A DNA stretch of 37,595 nucleotides, taken from the NCBI RefSeq assembly GCF_004335005.1, contig NZ_RQRT01000043.1, positions 1-37,595 of the forward strand, read 5' to 3'. The notes under the pieces were generated by a model. The model was not told the origin of the DNA. It did not search any database and was given only the letters and a program-made list of their open reading frames with translations. Origin of the DNA: Paracoccus nototheniae. Its GTDB lineage: Bacteria; Pseudomonadota; Alphaproteobacteria; Rhodobacterales; Rhodobacteraceae. Position numbers and translations under genes: made by a program. This document shows, piece after piece, positions 8,205 to 17,766 of the stretch. How positions within the stretch are numbered: position 1 is the first letter of the stretch; every line of letters begins with the position of its first letter.

Positions 8205-8975
8205 CTAGCGCCACCAATGCCCGGTCAAAGCCAGTCGGGCCAGCGAGGCCCGGCGCTGAAAGGGGGTGATCGCGGGGGTGACCGCAAAGGGGTCGCAGCG
8301 CCCGGCGATGATCTCGGACAGCAGGCGGGGCACGCGCGGTCCGGGATAAAGCGCCGCCGCCGCCCGGCGTGGCAGCTTGCCGTGCAGCCGGGCGGCCAGC
8401 CGCAGACCGTCGCGCGCCTGCTCCGCCAGCGCCTGCGCATCCTCGGGTCGGGCCGGTTCCACCCCAAGCCGCATTGCCTGCAATTGCGGCAGCGCGCGCA
8501 GCCATGCAGCAAGCCCTGCCCCGCGCGCCTGATGGCCGACGATGTCGCGCACCCCTTCATGCGCGCCACAGCGCCGCGCCGCGATCTGCATCAGCGCGCC
8601 GGTCGTCGCCTCAACATAGGCCACGACCTGATCGGGATGATCAAAGGGCTGGCGGTCGCAATCGCGACGGCGCGCCTCGGCCAGGACGCTTAGATCGCCG
8701 GCCTGCGTGCCCCAGGCCTGCCACAAGGGCGTAAGCACGTCATGCAGCGGCGGCGGCGTGCCCGCGCCCATCTGATCCAGCCGGTCGACCCACCATTGCA
8801 GCCGCATCTCGGCCAGCATCGGCTCGGCCGACTGGAACGGCGCCCGGGCGATTTCCAGGTTCAGCGCATAAAGCGTCACCAGCGCCGCCCGGTCCTGAGG
8901 CTCGGCCACCAGCACGGCGCCGAACCGGTCGGGATCATGCTGGCGCAGGGTTTCGGTGCAGGCGTCAAGGGTCAT
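8205..8975 (-). CDS. NDUFAF6-like squalene/phytoene synthase-fold protein
   Basis: This 256-residue protein of the squalene/phytoene synthase superfamily most resembles the NDUFAF6 branch, known in mitochondria as a complex I assembly factor. Visible family landmarks are [17 protein letters not shown] (about 28-44) and RLQWWVDRL (58-66). Real head-to-head prenyl synthases carry two DxxxD-type Mg/diphosphate motifs. Here the first region reads WWVDRLDQM and the second ([16 protein letters not shown]) has no aspartate pair, so a catalytic synthase is unlikely. No carotenoid genes are nearby. Its ATG overlaps the cysS stop by four bases (8972-8975), so it is translated from the cysS message. The role in respiratory complex assembly is inference. 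Confidence 0.78.
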   Translation of the reverse strand: MTLDACTETLRQHDPDRFGAVLVAEPQDRAALVTLYALNLEIARAPFQSAEPMLAEMRLQWWVDRLDQMGAGTPPPLHDVLTPLWQAWGTQAGDLSVLAEARRRDCDRQPFDHPDQVVAYVEATTGALMQIAARRCGAHEGVRDIVGHQARGAGLAAWLRALPQLQAMRLGVEPARPEDAQALAEQARDGLRLAARLHGKLPRRAAAALYPGPRVPRLLSEIIAGRCDPFAVTPAITPFQRRASLARLALTGHWWR

Positions 8976-10441
8976 AGAATTAAGTCGTCCAGAATTGATT
9001 CGTCAAAATCGACCGGAATGGTAAATGAGGATGGTGCACCGGGTGTATCACGAACCTCGATACCTGCATCTAGCAACGCCTTGCGGATCCGATCCGCAGT
9101 CGCAAAATCCTTGATCCGCTTGGCTTCGTCGCGGGCTCGTAGTATCGCCGCCACGCGGTCGCGCGCGGGATGATCGCCCACGCTTCCCACGCCCAACCGG
9201 GCGACACTGCCGATCTCGTCCCAATCCGACACAAATCCCATCAATTCCAAGGAAGCAGCAAACGGTGCCATTTGCACGGCGCTGACGCTGGTCGGAAACT
9301 TGTGCAAAGCAGCGATCGCCTCCGAAGCATTCAAATCATTCGAAAGCGCATCGACCACAGAGTCTAAGGGCTTCCAAACATCGCCGTCTTTGAGGACATC
9401 GACCATTCGTCGGTCATATCCTGCCTTTACAAGAGCAAAGAACCAGCTCTCGATGTGTCGCTCCGCTTCCGCCGCCTTCGCCTCGGTCCAGTCCATCGGC
9501 TTGCGGTAATGCGTGGACAGCATCACGAACCGGATCACCTCGCCTGCCACGCCCCGGTCCAGCAGATCGCGGACGGTGAAGAAATTGCCCAAGGATTTGG
9601 ACATCTTCTTGCCCTCGACCTGCAGCATCTCGTTATGCAGCCAGACATTGGCGAAACCCGCCTGCGGATGGGCGCAGCAACTTTGGGCGATCTCGTTTTC
9701 ATGATGCGGGAATTGCAGGTCGATGCCGCCGCCATGAATGTCGAAATGCGGTCCCAGCAGCGCCGCCGACATGGCCGAGCATTCGATATGCCAGCCCGGA
9801 CGCCCCCGGCCCCAAGGGCTGGCCCAGCCCGGCACATCCGCATCCGACGGCTTCCACAGCACGAAATCCATCGGATCGCGCTTGAAGGGCGCCACCTCGA
9901 CCCGGGCGCCCGCGATCATGTCATCGACCGAGCGGCCCGACAGCTTGCCGTAATCGGGGAACGACCGCACATCGAACAGCACATGCCCCTCGGCCTCATA
10001 GGCATGGCCTTTGGCGATCAGGTCGGTCGTCATCGCGATCATCTGGGCAATATAGGCGGTCGCGCGCGGCTCGTGATCGGGGCGCAGGGCGCCAAGCGCA
10101 TCCATGTCGGCGTGATACCAGGCGATCGTCTCATCCGTGCGCTCGGTGATCAGCGCTTCCAGCGACAAAGGCGATCCGGCGGCCTTGCGGCGCTGCGCCT
10201 CGGCGTTGATCTTGTCATCGACATCGGTAAAGTTGCGCACATAGGTGACCGCCTCTGCGCCATAGACGTGGCGCAGCAGCCGCACCAGCAGATCGAACAC
10301 CAGCACGGGCCGCGCATTGCCCAGATGGGCCCGATCATAGACGGTCGGCCCGCACAGATACAGGCGCACGTCATCGCGATTGATAGGGACGAAATCCTCT
10401 TTCGTCCGGGTGCGGGTGTTGGTCAGCCTGATCTGCGTCAT
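8972..10441 (-). CDS. cysS: cysteine--tRNA ligase
   Basis: Charges tRNA-Cys in the cytoplasm. The 489-residue protein has the class I features: [18 protein letters not shown], which supplies the HIGH-like motif HLGN and the first zinc cysteine. The further zinc-site segments WHIECSAM and [10 protein letters not shown] follow, then the [10 protein letters not shown] loop in the middle and a helical anticodon-binding C-terminus. Length is close to the bacterial norm (about 460-490). The stop overlaps the next gene by four bases. Composition is uneven: the part encoded by about 8972-9480 (C-terminal third) has about 50-55% GC in the lines I counted and uses rare codons such as TTA, CTA and TCA, whereas 9500-10441 is near 65%. 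An AAAAGGG stretch lies nine bases before the ATG. Confidence 0.96.
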   Translation of the reverse strand: MTQIRLTNTRTRTKEDFVPINRDDVRLYLCGPTVYDRAHLGNARPVLVFDLLVRLLRHVYGAEAVTYVRNFTDVDDKINAEAQRRKAAGSPLSLEALITERTDETIAWYHADMDALGALRPDHEPRATAYIAQMIAMTTDLIAKGHAYEAEGHVLFDVRSFPDYGKLSGRSVDDMIAGARVEVAPFKRDPMDFVLWKPSDADVPGWASPWGRGRPGWHIECSAMSAALLGPHFDIHGGGIDLQFPHHENEIAQSCCAHPQAGFANVWLHNEMLQVEGKKMSKSLGNFFTVRDLLDRGVAGEVIRFVMLSTHYRKPMDWTEAKAAEAERHIESWFFALVKAGYDRRMVDVLKDGDVWKPLDSVVDALSNDLNASEAIAALHKFPTSVSAVQMAPFAASLELMGFVSDWDEIGSVARLGVGSVGDHPARDRVAAILRARDEAKRIKDFATADRIRKALLDAGIEVRDTPGAPSSFTIPVDFDESILDDLIL

Positions 10442-10474
10442 CCGGGAGGGCCCTTTTCGGAAAGTCGCAAAGAT

Positions 10475-11698
10475 CTAGCCGATCCTGCCCCGGCTTTCCA
10501 CCCAGGCAATCTGGCGCGGCAGGCAATCACCGGCCAGATCATAGCCCTGGGCGATGCTGGTGCGCGCCGCCGCCCGGATCGCCGGGGCCTGCGGATCGCC
10601 TTCCAGACCGCGGATCAGCGCCGCCGACAACGCGGGCCCGTCAAAGAACGGCACCAGCCGCCCGTTCTGGCCATCGCGGATCATCTCTCGGACCGGTTCG
10701 GTATCCGAGGCCACGACATAGGCGCCCGCCGCCATCGCCTCCATCAGCGACCATGACAGAACAAAGGGATAGGTCAGATAGCAGTGCACCCGCGCCACCC
10801 GGATCAACTGCAGATAGACGCCGTACGGCACCCGGTCCAGAAAATGCACGCGGCTCAGGTCCAGACGGCCGCCGACCTCGGCCAGCAACTTGTCCTTCCA
10901 GCTGTCGGCATCGCGCGGCTTGCTGCCATAGCTGGTGCCATCGCCCCCCACCAGCACGACATGCGCATGGGGTCGCGCCTCCTGCACCGCAGGCAAGGCG
11001 CGCATGAAGATGTGAAAGCCGCGATAGGGCTCCAGCGAGCGCGACACAAAGCTGAGCACCTCATCCCCCGCGCTCAGCACGCGGCCATCGGGCAGGACCA
11101 GCTGCGCGTCGGGGTCGGGGGCCACAAGGCCCGTGTCGATGCCATCATGAATGACGGTGATCTTGGCGCGCAATTCGGGCGGAAAGCTGTCCGCCTGATA
11201 GCGGGTCGGCGCGATCGCCCCGTCCGCCTGCACCATCGCCTGCACCAGATGGGCCGATCGCGCGACGGTCATGAACCGCATCTCGTCGCGGTCCGGGCTC
11301 AGTTCGGGGTCGAAACCCACATCATGGCCGCGCGTGCGATACATCAGTTCGGCATAGACCAGCAGGGTCGCCTCGGGCCAGATCTCTTTGAGAAACAGCG
11401 TCTCGCCCCAGCCCGGATGGCCGATGATGATGTCGGGATAAAACCCGTGCCGGTCGCGCAGCGCCCGCGCGCCCCGCGCCGTCAGCAGCCCCCGTTCCGC
11501 GAAATCGGAATAGCTGCGTCCCAAGGCCCCATCCGTCGTGACCGGCGTGGGCGCCTTGTAGCGTAGCGTCTTGACGGGGCTGCGGCGCTGGTTCTTTTCA
11601 TCAGTCAGGGCCAGAACCTCGTGCCCGCGCGCCATCAGCGCCGGGGCCAGATGCGGGAACTGCCCCGGAAAATTCTGGTGCACGAACAGGATCTTCAT
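10475..11698 (-). CDS. GT4-type glycosyltransferase
   Basis: This 407-residue protein has the two Rossmann-like domains of a GT-B, family-4-like glycosyltransferase. The N-terminal domain opens with ILFVHQNFPGQFPHLAPAL. The C-terminal donor-binding domain begins near FVSRSLEPYRGFH and includes HVVLVGG. It continues with the conserved LSWSLMEAMAAGAYVVAS region, where the glutamate of the E-x7-E type motif lies, followed by a second acidic residue (TEPVREMI). It has no signal peptide or membrane helix. Donor and acceptor are unknown; the N-terminal style is seen in glycosyltransferases acting on cell-surface polysaccharides. It starts 11 bp after the stop of the yejF-like gene and so may be cotranscribed with the peptide importer, although no functional link is evident. 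Confidence 0.85.
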   Translation of the reverse strand: MKILFVHQNFPGQFPHLAPALMARGHEVLALTDEKNQRRSPVKTLRYKAPTPVTTDGALGRSYSDFAERGLLTARGARALRDRHGFYPDIIIGHPGWGETLFLKEIWPEATLLVYAELMYRTRGHDVGFDPELSPDRDEMRFMTVARSAHLVQAMVQADGAIAPTRYQADSFPPELRAKITVIHDGIDTGLVAPDPDAQLVLPDGRVLSAGDEVLSFVSRSLEPYRGFHIFMRALPAVQEARPHAHVVLVGGDGTSYGSKPRDADSWKDKLLAEVGGRLDLSRVHFLDRVPYGVYLQLIRVARVHCYLTYPFVLSWSLMEAMAAGAYVVASDTEPVREMIRDGQNGRLVPFFDGPALSAALIRGLEGDPQAPAIRAAARTSIAQGYDLAGDCLPRQIAWVESRGRIG

Positions 11699-11709
11699 GG
11701 CAAACGCCT

Positions 11710-13413
11710 TTACTCGGTAATCGGAAAAGCCGCCTTCAGCAGCGCACGGGTATAGTCCTGTTCGGGGGCGTCAAAAATCTGCGCGACGCTGCCCTGTTCG
11801 ATCACCTCGCCCGCCCGCATGACCATGATGTGATGCGCCATCGCCCGCACCACCCGCAGATCATGGCTGATGAACAGAAAGGCCAGCCCGTGGCGGCGCT
11901 GCAGATCGCGCAGCAGATCCACGATCTGCACCTGAACGGTCATGTCCAGCGCGCTGGTCGGCTCGTCCAGCACCACCACCTTGGGGCGCAGGATCATCGC
12001 GCGGGCCACCGCGATGCGCTGGCGCTGGCCGCCACTGAATTCATGGGGATAGCGGTGCATCATCTGCGGGTCCAGACCGACCTCGGTCAGGATCTCGGAC
12101 ACCATCTGGCGGCGGTCGCGGCCCGGTTCGATCCCGTGGACGCCCAAGCCTTCGGACACGATCTGTTCGACGGTCATGCGCGGCGACAGGCTGCCGAAGG
12201 GATCCTGAAAGACGATCTGCAGATCGCGGCGCAGGCGACGCAGCTGGGCGCCGCCCCAGCTTTGGATGTCCTTGCCCATGAACAGGATCGGGCCGTCGCT
12301 GTCGATCAGCCGCATGATCGCCAGCGCCAGCGTGGTCTTGCCGCTGCCCGATTCGCCCACCACGCCAAGCGTCTCGCCGGCGCGCAGCGTCAGGGTCGCG
12401 CCGTTCACAGCCTTCACATGGCCGGTGACGCGGCGCATCAGCCCGCGCTTGATGGGAAACCAGACCTTCAGATCGCGCGTCTCGACCAGCACCGGGGCAT
12501 CAGAGGCCACGGGTTCGGCCTGTCCCTGCGGGGCGGCGGCCAACAGTTTTTGCGTATAGGGATGCTGCGGACGGGCAAAGATCGCCTCGACCGGGCCTTG
12601 TTCGACGATCTCGCCATCCTTCATCACGCAGACCCGGTCGGCGATGCGGCGCACGATGCCCAGATCATGGCTGATGAACAGCATCGACAGGCCCTCATCG
12701 GCCTTGAGTTCCGCCAGCAGGTCCAGGATCTGCGCCTGAATCGTGACGTCCAGCGCGGTCGTGGGCTCATCGGCGATCAGCAGGTCCGGCCCGTTGGCCA
12801 GCGCCATGGCGATCATCACCCGCTGACGCTGCCCGCCCGACAGCTGATGCGGGTAATCGGCCAGCCGGGTTTCCGGATCGCGGATGCCGACGCGGGTCAG
12901 CAGCTCGATGATCCGCGCCCGTGCCTTGGCGCCGCTGAGGCCCTGATGCAGGGCCAGGCTTTCTGACAGTTGCTTTTCCAGCGTGTGCAGCGGGTTCAGC
13001 GATGTCATCGGCTCCTGAAAGATAAAGCTGATATCGTTGCCGCGGATCTCGCGCAGCGTGCGGTCGGGGGCGCCGACCATCTCTCGTCCCGCATAGCGGA
13101 CCGATCCCTGAACCACCGCCGACCCTGCCAGCAGTTGCACCGTGGACAGCGCGGTGACGGATTTTCCCGACCCCGATTCCCCCACGATCGCCACGGTTTC
13201 GCCACGCCGGATGTGAAAGCTGACACCCTTGACCGCCGGGATCACCCGCCCTTCGGATCGAAAGCCGATCCGCAGATCGCGCACGTCCAGAACCGCATCC
13301 GACGGCGCCGAGGGCGTGGGATGCCCCTCGGGCGCGCCGGGCATCGATCCGCCATGCTCCTCGGCCACGGCGGCGGGGGCGCCTGCTGCGGGGCGGACGG
13401 GTTGATCGGTCAT
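11710..13413 (-). CDS. yejF: dual-ATPase of peptide/microcin C-type ABC importer
   Basis: This 567-residue protein is a fusion of two oligopeptide-type nucleotide-binding domains. Each half has a Walker A GESGSGK motif, a signature (LSGGQRQRVMIAMAL in the first, FSGGQRQRIAVARAM in the second) and a Walker B region ending in DEPT. The N-terminal 45 residues are a Pro/Ala-rich linker not seen in E. coli YejF (about 530 aa). It energises the YejBE permease. The ATG at 13413 overlaps the yejE stop by four bases (13410-13413). The gene order yejA-B-E-F is complete and matches the enterobacterial operon that imports microcin C-like peptides. Confidence 0.93.
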   Translation of the reverse strand: MTDQPVRPAAGAPAAVAEEHGGSMPGAPEGHPTPSAPSDAVLDVRDLRIGFRSEGRVIPAVKGVSFHIRRGETVAIVGESGSGKSVTALSTVQLLAGSAVVQGSVRYAGREMVGAPDRTLREIRGNDISFIFQEPMTSLNPLHTLEKQLSESLALHQGLSGAKARARIIELLTRVGIRDPETRLADYPHQLSGGQRQRVMIAMALANGPDLLIADEPTTALDVTIQAQILDLLAELKADEGLSMLFISHDLGIVRRIADRVCVMKDGEIVEQGPVEAIFARPQHPYTQKLLAAAPQGQAEPVASDAPVLVETRDLKVWFPIKRGLMRRVTGHVKAVNGATLTLRAGETLGVVGESGSGKTTLALAIMRLIDSDGPILFMGKDIQSWGGAQLRRLRRDLQIVFQDPFGSLSPRMTVEQIVSEGLGVHGIEPGRDRRQMVSEILTEVGLDPQMMHRYPHEFSGGQRQRIAVARAMILRPKVVVLDEPTSALDMTVQVQIVDLLRDLQRRHGLAFLFISHDLRVVRAMAHHIMVMRAGEVIEQGSVAQIFDAPEQDYTRALLKAAFPITE

Positions 13414-14516
13414 CGAAACGTCTTTCGCGGATCAAAGGCGTCGCGCACGCCCTCGAAGATGAACACCAGAAGCGACAGCATGATCGCAAAAGTAAAAAAT
13501 GAGGTAAACGCCAGCCAGGGCGCCTGCAGATTCTGTTTTGCCTGCAAGGCCATCTCGCCCAGGGACGCCGCACCGGCGGGCAGGCCATAGCCCAGATAAT
13601 CCAGCGCCGCCAATCCGCTGATCGTGCCGGTCACCACAAAGGGCAGCATGGTCAGCGTCGCGACCATCGCATTGGGCAGGATGTGGCGGAACATGATCTT
13701 GCGGTCGCTGACCCCAAGCGCGCGCGCCGCCCGGACATATTCGAAATTCCGCGCCCGCAGGAATTCGGCCCGCACGACCCCCACCAAGGCGGGCCAGCCG
13801 AACAGGATGGTCACGAAGACAAGCAGCCAGAAGCTGCGCCCCAATATCGCGAACAGGATGATGATGACGTAAAGCCCGGGGGTGGATGCCCAGATCTCCA
13901 GCACCCGCTGAAAGACCAGATCGGTCCGCCCGCCGAAATAGCCCTGCACCGCCCCCGCCGCGATGCCGATGGTGGAGGCGACGACCGTCACGATCAGCGT
14001 GAACAGGATCGAGGTGCGGAACCCATAGATCACCCGCGCCAGCACATCGCGCGCGGTATCGTCGGTGCCCAGCAGATGGTTGCTGTCGGGCGCGCTTGGT
14101 GCGGTGCCGACATTGTTGATGGTGCGGTAATGATAGGGGATGGGCGGCCAGATCATCCAGCCCTGCTCGGCCTCGGGGACATCGCTGGCACCGGTCTGCA
14201 CCGCCTCGATCAGACCTTCGGGATCGTCCCAGCAGGCCTCGCGCCCGCCGGACACGATCAGGCATTGCACGGCCTCGTCGCGATAGATCGCCTCGGTCCC
14301 GAAATCCCCGCCGAACGCCGTCTCGGGATAGAAATTATAGGCGGGCCAGTACAGATCGCCCTGATAGCGCACGACGATGGGTTTGTCGTTGGCCACGATC
14401 TCGGCGAACATCGCGGTGACGAACAGCACCGAAAAGATGATCAGCGACCAGAAGGCGCGGCCATTGCGCCGGAAATTGCGCAGTCGGCGGCGGTTCAGTT
14501 CGGACATCGCCATCAT
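13410..14516 (-). CDS. yejE: ABC peptide importer permease YejE
   Basis: This 368-residue inner-membrane permease has an N-terminal [20 protein letters not shown] sequence typical of YejE and a first helix around residues 25-45. A large periplasmic insert of about 100 residues follows ([20 protein letters not shown] onward), ending in [16 protein letters not shown]. Five further helices follow, with an EAA-type loop ([20 protein letters not shown]). Three ATGs lie close together (14516, 14513, 14507). I use 14516, which overlaps the yejB stop by four bases; the GAGGGCGGG site upstream would serve any of them. It pairs with YejB to form the membrane channel of the importer. Confidence 0.92.
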   Translation of the reverse strand: MMAMSELNRRRLRNFRRNGRAFWSLIIFSVLFVTAMFAEIVANDKPIVVRYQGDLYWPAYNFYPETAFGGDFGTEAIYRDEAVQCLIVSGGREACWDDPEGLIEAVQTGASDVPEAEQGWMIWPPIPYHYRTINNVGTAPSAPDSNHLLGTDDTARDVLARVIYGFRTSILFTLIVTVVASTIGIAAGAVQGYFGGRTDLVFQRVLEIWASTPGLYVIIILFAILGRSFWLLVFVTILFGWPALVGVVRAEFLRARNFEYVRAARALGVSDRKIMFRHILPNAMVATLTMLPFVVTGTISGLAALDYLGYGLPAGAASLGEMALQAKQNLQAPWLAFTSFFTFAIMLSLLVFIFEGVRDAFDPRKTFR

Positions 14517-15589
14517 CCCGCCCTCTTTTCGAAATCGATGCGCGGATCGACAAAGACATACATCAGGTCCGACAGGATGCCGACGACCAGGCTCATCAGG
14601 CCAAAGACGTAAAGCGTGCCGAAGATGACCGGATAATCGCGCTGGACCGCGGCCTCGAACCCAAGACGGCCCAGACCATCCAGCGAGAAGATCGTCTCGA
14701 TCAGGATGCTTGATCCAAAGAACACGCCCAGAAACATCGCCGGAAAGCCCGCGATCACGATCAGCATGGCGTTGCGAAAGACGTGGCCGTACAGAACCTT
14801 GCGTTCCGTCAGGCCCTTGGCGCGGGCGGTCATCACATATTGCTTGTTGATCTCGTCCAGAAAGCTGTTCTTGGTCAGCAGGGTCAGCGTCGCGAAACTG
14901 CTGATCGTCGCGGCCATGACGGGCAAAAAGGCGTGCCAGGCATAATCCTTGACCTTGCCCCACACCGACAGGTCGGCGAAATTATCCGATGTCAGGCCGC
15001 GCAGCGGAAAGATCTGCCAATAGCTGCCGCCCGCGAACAGCACCATCAGCAGCACCGCGAACAGGAAGGCAGGGATCGCATAGGCCATGATGATCACGCC
15101 CGAGGTCCATGTGTCGAAGCGCGATCCGTCCCGCATCGCCTTGCGGATCCCCAGAGGGATCGAGATCAGATAGGCGATCACTGTCGACCACAGCCCAAGC
15201 GTGATCGAGACGGGCATCTTTTCCAGCACCAGATCGACCACGCTGACCGACCGGAACCAGCTGGTCCCGAAATCGAACTGCAGATAATTCCACAGCATCG
15301 AAAAGAACCGCTCGACCGGCGGCTTGTCAAAGCCGAATTCCCGTTCAAGCTGGGCGATGAATTCCGGCGGCAGGCCGCGCGCGCCTTCGTATCCGGTGGG
15401 GGCCGCCTGCCCCGCCTCGGCCCCGCCCCCCGAGATATTGCGGAACACATCGCCCTCGCCCTGAATCTGGGCAGCGATCTGTTCGATGGGTCCGCCGGGG
15501 ACGAATTGGGTCAGCGTGAAATTGACCAGCATGATGCCGATCAGCGTCGGGATGATCAGCAGCAAACGCCGCAGGATATAGGCGCCCAT
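14513..15589 (-). CDS. yejB: ABC peptide importer permease YejB
   Basis: This 358-residue permease (E. coli YejB is 364) begins with [20 protein letters not shown], the standard first helix of DppB/OppB-like proteins. It has a periplasmic stretch of about 100 residues containing [12 protein letters not shown] and five more hydrophobic segments. The EAA loop is visible as [20 protein letters not shown]. The C-terminus ([18 protein letters not shown]) matches the family ending. It is separated from the yejA stop by 96 bp and overlaps yejE by four bases. It is part of the yejABEF operon read leftward. Confidence 0.93.
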   Translation of the reverse strand: MGAYILRRLLLIIPTLIGIMLVNFTLTQFVPGGPIEQIAAQIQGEGDVFRNISGGGAEAGQAAPTGYEGARGLPPEFIAQLEREFGFDKPPVERFFSMLWNYLQFDFGTSWFRSVSVVDLVLEKMPVSITLGLWSTVIAYLISIPLGIRKAMRDGSRFDTWTSGVIIMAYAIPAFLFAVLLMVLFAGGSYWQIFPLRGLTSDNFADLSVWGKVKDYAWHAFLPVMAATISSFATLTLLTKNSFLDEINKQYVMTARAKGLTERKVLYGHVFRNAMLIVIAGFPAMFLGVFFGSSILIETIFSLDGLGRLGFEAAVQRDYPVIFGTLYVFGLMSLVVGILSDLMYVFVDPRIDFEKRAG

Positions 15590-15685
15590 CAGCCTTTGCC
15601 CTTCCCCATGTCGCGTCCCCTTGCCGGGGCCGTCGTGTTGGCGCGTGTTGTCGGCAATCCGGTCCCGGAAATCAAGCGAAATGCC

Positions 15686-17557
15686 CTAGCGCCGCAAGGC
15701 GCCCGCTGCGCGCAGGGCCTCGCCTTTTTCGGCGTCGTACCACCAGAAATCCATCTCGCCCAAGGCATAGGGCGGCAGGGTCTCGGGGCGGCCGAACTGA
15801 TCGTAATAGGCGACCAGATAGTTTGCGTTATACCATTGCGGCACCCAGAAATGCAGGCTGCGCAAGGCACGGTCCAACGCATGGACGCGGGTGGTCAGAT
15901 CGTCATTGGTTTCCGCAGCCTCGACCTGAGTGATCAGCGCGTCGATGGCCGGGTTCGCCAACCCTGCGGCATTGAATACATCCCCGACATTGGCCGAGCC
16001 GAAGACCTGCTGCAATCCGGCGCCGGGGATCTCGGGCTGACCCAGATGATCGCTGATCATGTCGAATTCAAAGCTGCGGCTGCGGTTTTCGTATTCGGCA
16101 TTATCGACGCGGCTGTTGGTCGCATCGATGCCCAAAGCGCGCAGATTTTCGACGAACGGGTTGATCACCCGGTCGAAAGTCTGGCTGTCATTCAGAATCT
16201 CCAGCCGCAGCACATCTCCATTGGCATTCCGGCGCAGCCCGTCGCTGCCGGTGACCCAGCCCGCCTCGTCCAGAAGTGCGCTGGCCTGACGCAGATTGCG
16301 GCGGTCTGTCTGGCGTTCGCCGCTGCCCGGCGCGGTGGCGACCTCGTCGGTCAGAATGCCGTCGGGCAGGTCGGCGGCCAAGGGTGTCAGCAAGGCCAGT
16401 TCTGCCTCGGACGGGGTTCCGGTCGCCTCGAGATCGCTGTTTTCCCAAAAGCTGTCGACGCGGTTGTACAAGCCATAGAACAACGCGTCATTCGACCATT
16501 CGAAATTGAACATCAGCCCGATCGCCTGCCGCACCCGGGCATCCTGAAACTGCGGGCGACGCAGGTTCAGCACCCAGGCCTGCCCCGAGGCGACATTGCC
16601 GTTGGGCAGGGTCTCTTGTTTGACCCATCCGTTGCTCAGCGACGGAAAGTCATAGCGGCTGGCCCAGATGATGCTGCTGACCTCTTGGCGAAACGTGTAT
16701 TCGCCTGCCTTGAACGCCTCGAACGCGGCGTCATAATCCGAGAAATATTCATAGCGCAGCGTATCGAAGTTGTGGCGCCCGCGATTGATCGGCAGATCGG
16801 CCCCCCAATAGTCCGGGTTTCGGCGATACCGGACGTTGCGGTTCGGATCGGCCCGGTCAAAGACATAGGGCCCCGACCCCACAAACGGCGTCTGCATGGT
16901 CTGTTCCAGATCGCGTTCGTTCGCCTCGAAATCGGCGCGGCTGAAGATTGGCAGGCTGCCCACCGACTGGATCAGGTCGCGGCGCGGATAATCGGGGGTA
17001 AAGGTAAAGCGGATGCGATGATCGTCCAGAACCTCGGCACGGGCGACCTGTTGGCCGATCACGCTGCGAAAGCTGGACAGACCCTTGTCGCGCAGCTGTT
17101 CATAGCTGAACAGCACGTCGCCCGCCGTCATCGGGCTGCCATCGCTGAACGTGACATCGGGGCGCAGATTGAAGATCACCCAATCCCGGCTTTCGGGATA
17201 TTCGATGCTGTCGCACAGCAGGCAATAGGCCGCGCCCACCTCATCCGCCGTCCCGGTCAGGATGGATTCCAGCATGATGGTCGACAGCGCCGCTGCCCGA
17301 CCCCGAAAGGTATAGGGGTTGTAGTTGTCGAACCCCATCGAGTTCGGAATCGACTGCGACATCTCTCCGCCCTTGGGGGCATCCGGGTTCACATAGGGCA
17401 GATGCGTAAAGTCGGCGGGCAGCTGCAATTCGTCAAAGATCGCGACGCCGTGGGACCGGATCACCTGTTCGTCAGCCGGACCGCTGTCCTGTGCGGCCCC
17501 CGCCGTGGCAAGGGACAGGCCGGACAGGAAGGTGGCGATCAGGACGGTGTGGCGCAT
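15686..17557 (-). CDS. yejA: periplasmic peptide-binding protein YejA-like
   Basis: This 623-residue SBP_bac_5 family protein has a Sec signal peptide (MRHTVLIATFLSGLSLATAG, probable cleavage after AGA-A, about residue 22). The mature part shows landmarks of this subfamily: HGVAIFDELQLPADFTHLPY, NPDAPKGGEM, MLESILTGTADEVG and FRQEVSSIIW. It delivers peptides or peptide-nucleotide compounds to YejBEF. An AGAGGTT site lies five bases before the ATG, supporting the start. It is the first gene of the operon; the promoter must lie in 17558-17700, where I see no clear -35/-10 pair. Substrate could be microcin C-like, or general oligopeptides. Confidence 0.92.
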   Translation of the reverse strand: MRHTVLIATFLSGLSLATAGAAQDSGPADEQVIRSHGVAIFDELQLPADFTHLPYVNPDAPKGGEMSQSIPNSMGFDNYNPYTFRGRAAALSTIMLESILTGTADEVGAAYCLLCDSIEYPESRDWVIFNLRPDVTFSDGSPMTAGDVLFSYEQLRDKGLSSFRSVIGQQVARAEVLDDHRIRFTFTPDYPRRDLIQSVGSLPIFSRADFEANERDLEQTMQTPFVGSGPYVFDRADPNRNVRYRRNPDYWGADLPINRGRHNFDTLRYEYFSDYDAAFEAFKAGEYTFRQEVSSIIWASRYDFPSLSNGWVKQETLPNGNVASGQAWVLNLRRPQFQDARVRQAIGLMFNFEWSNDALFYGLYNRVDSFWENSDLEATGTPSEAELALLTPLAADLPDGILTDEVATAPGSGERQTDRRNLRQASALLDEAGWVTGSDGLRRNANGDVLRLEILNDSQTFDRVINPFVENLRALGIDATNSRVDNAEYENRSRSFEFDMISDHLGQPEIPGAGLQQVFGSANVGDVFNAAGLANPAIDALITQVEAAETNDDLTTRVHALDRALRSLHFWVPQWYNANYLVAYYDQFGRPETLPPYALGEMDFWWYDAEKGEALRAAGALRR

Positions 17558-17707
17558 GGGGAACCTCTTGATGGACGCCGAAGGCTAGGCCGGCGGGGGG
17601 CCGGGCTTCAAGCCGCGATTTCGTGAACGCGGGTGATGGGGCGCAAAGCCCGGGCGGGTTGGGACCGGCCACCGGGTCATGGCCCCACCCGCCTGCCCAC
17701 CGACAGC

Positions 17708-17733
17708 AAAAAACCCCGGCGATTGCCGGGGTT
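17708..17733 (-). terminator. intrinsic terminator of cycM
   Basis: A perfect 9-bp stem (AACCCCGGC / GCCGGGGTT, loop GATT) is followed on the minus strand by a run of six T (A at 17708-17713 on the plus strand). It lies 34 bp after the cycM stop and ahead of yejA, so it insulates the importer operon from cycM transcription. Confidence 0.88.
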
Positions 17734-17766
17734 CTGAACGGGCCGAAGCGGAGAAGCAGCCCGGTC

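Noticed and set aside
8205..8975. Phytoene synthase (carotenoid biosynthesis)
   Set aside because: The catalytic aspartate motifs are absent and no crt genes are nearby; the NDUFAF6-like branch fits better.
16735..16760. Further copy of the AT-rich repeat (GAGAAATATTCATAGCG)
   Set aside because: It shares only a short AT-rich stretch with the 21-bp repeat and is explained by a Tyr-Phe-Ser-Asp coding stretch in yejA.
14783..17626. 947-codon open frame on the plus strand opposite yejB/yejA
   Set aside because: It is antisense to two well-identified genes with family motifs and a signal peptide. Its translation is His/Gln/Arg-rich without domain features, the usual mirror of a high-GC coding strand.
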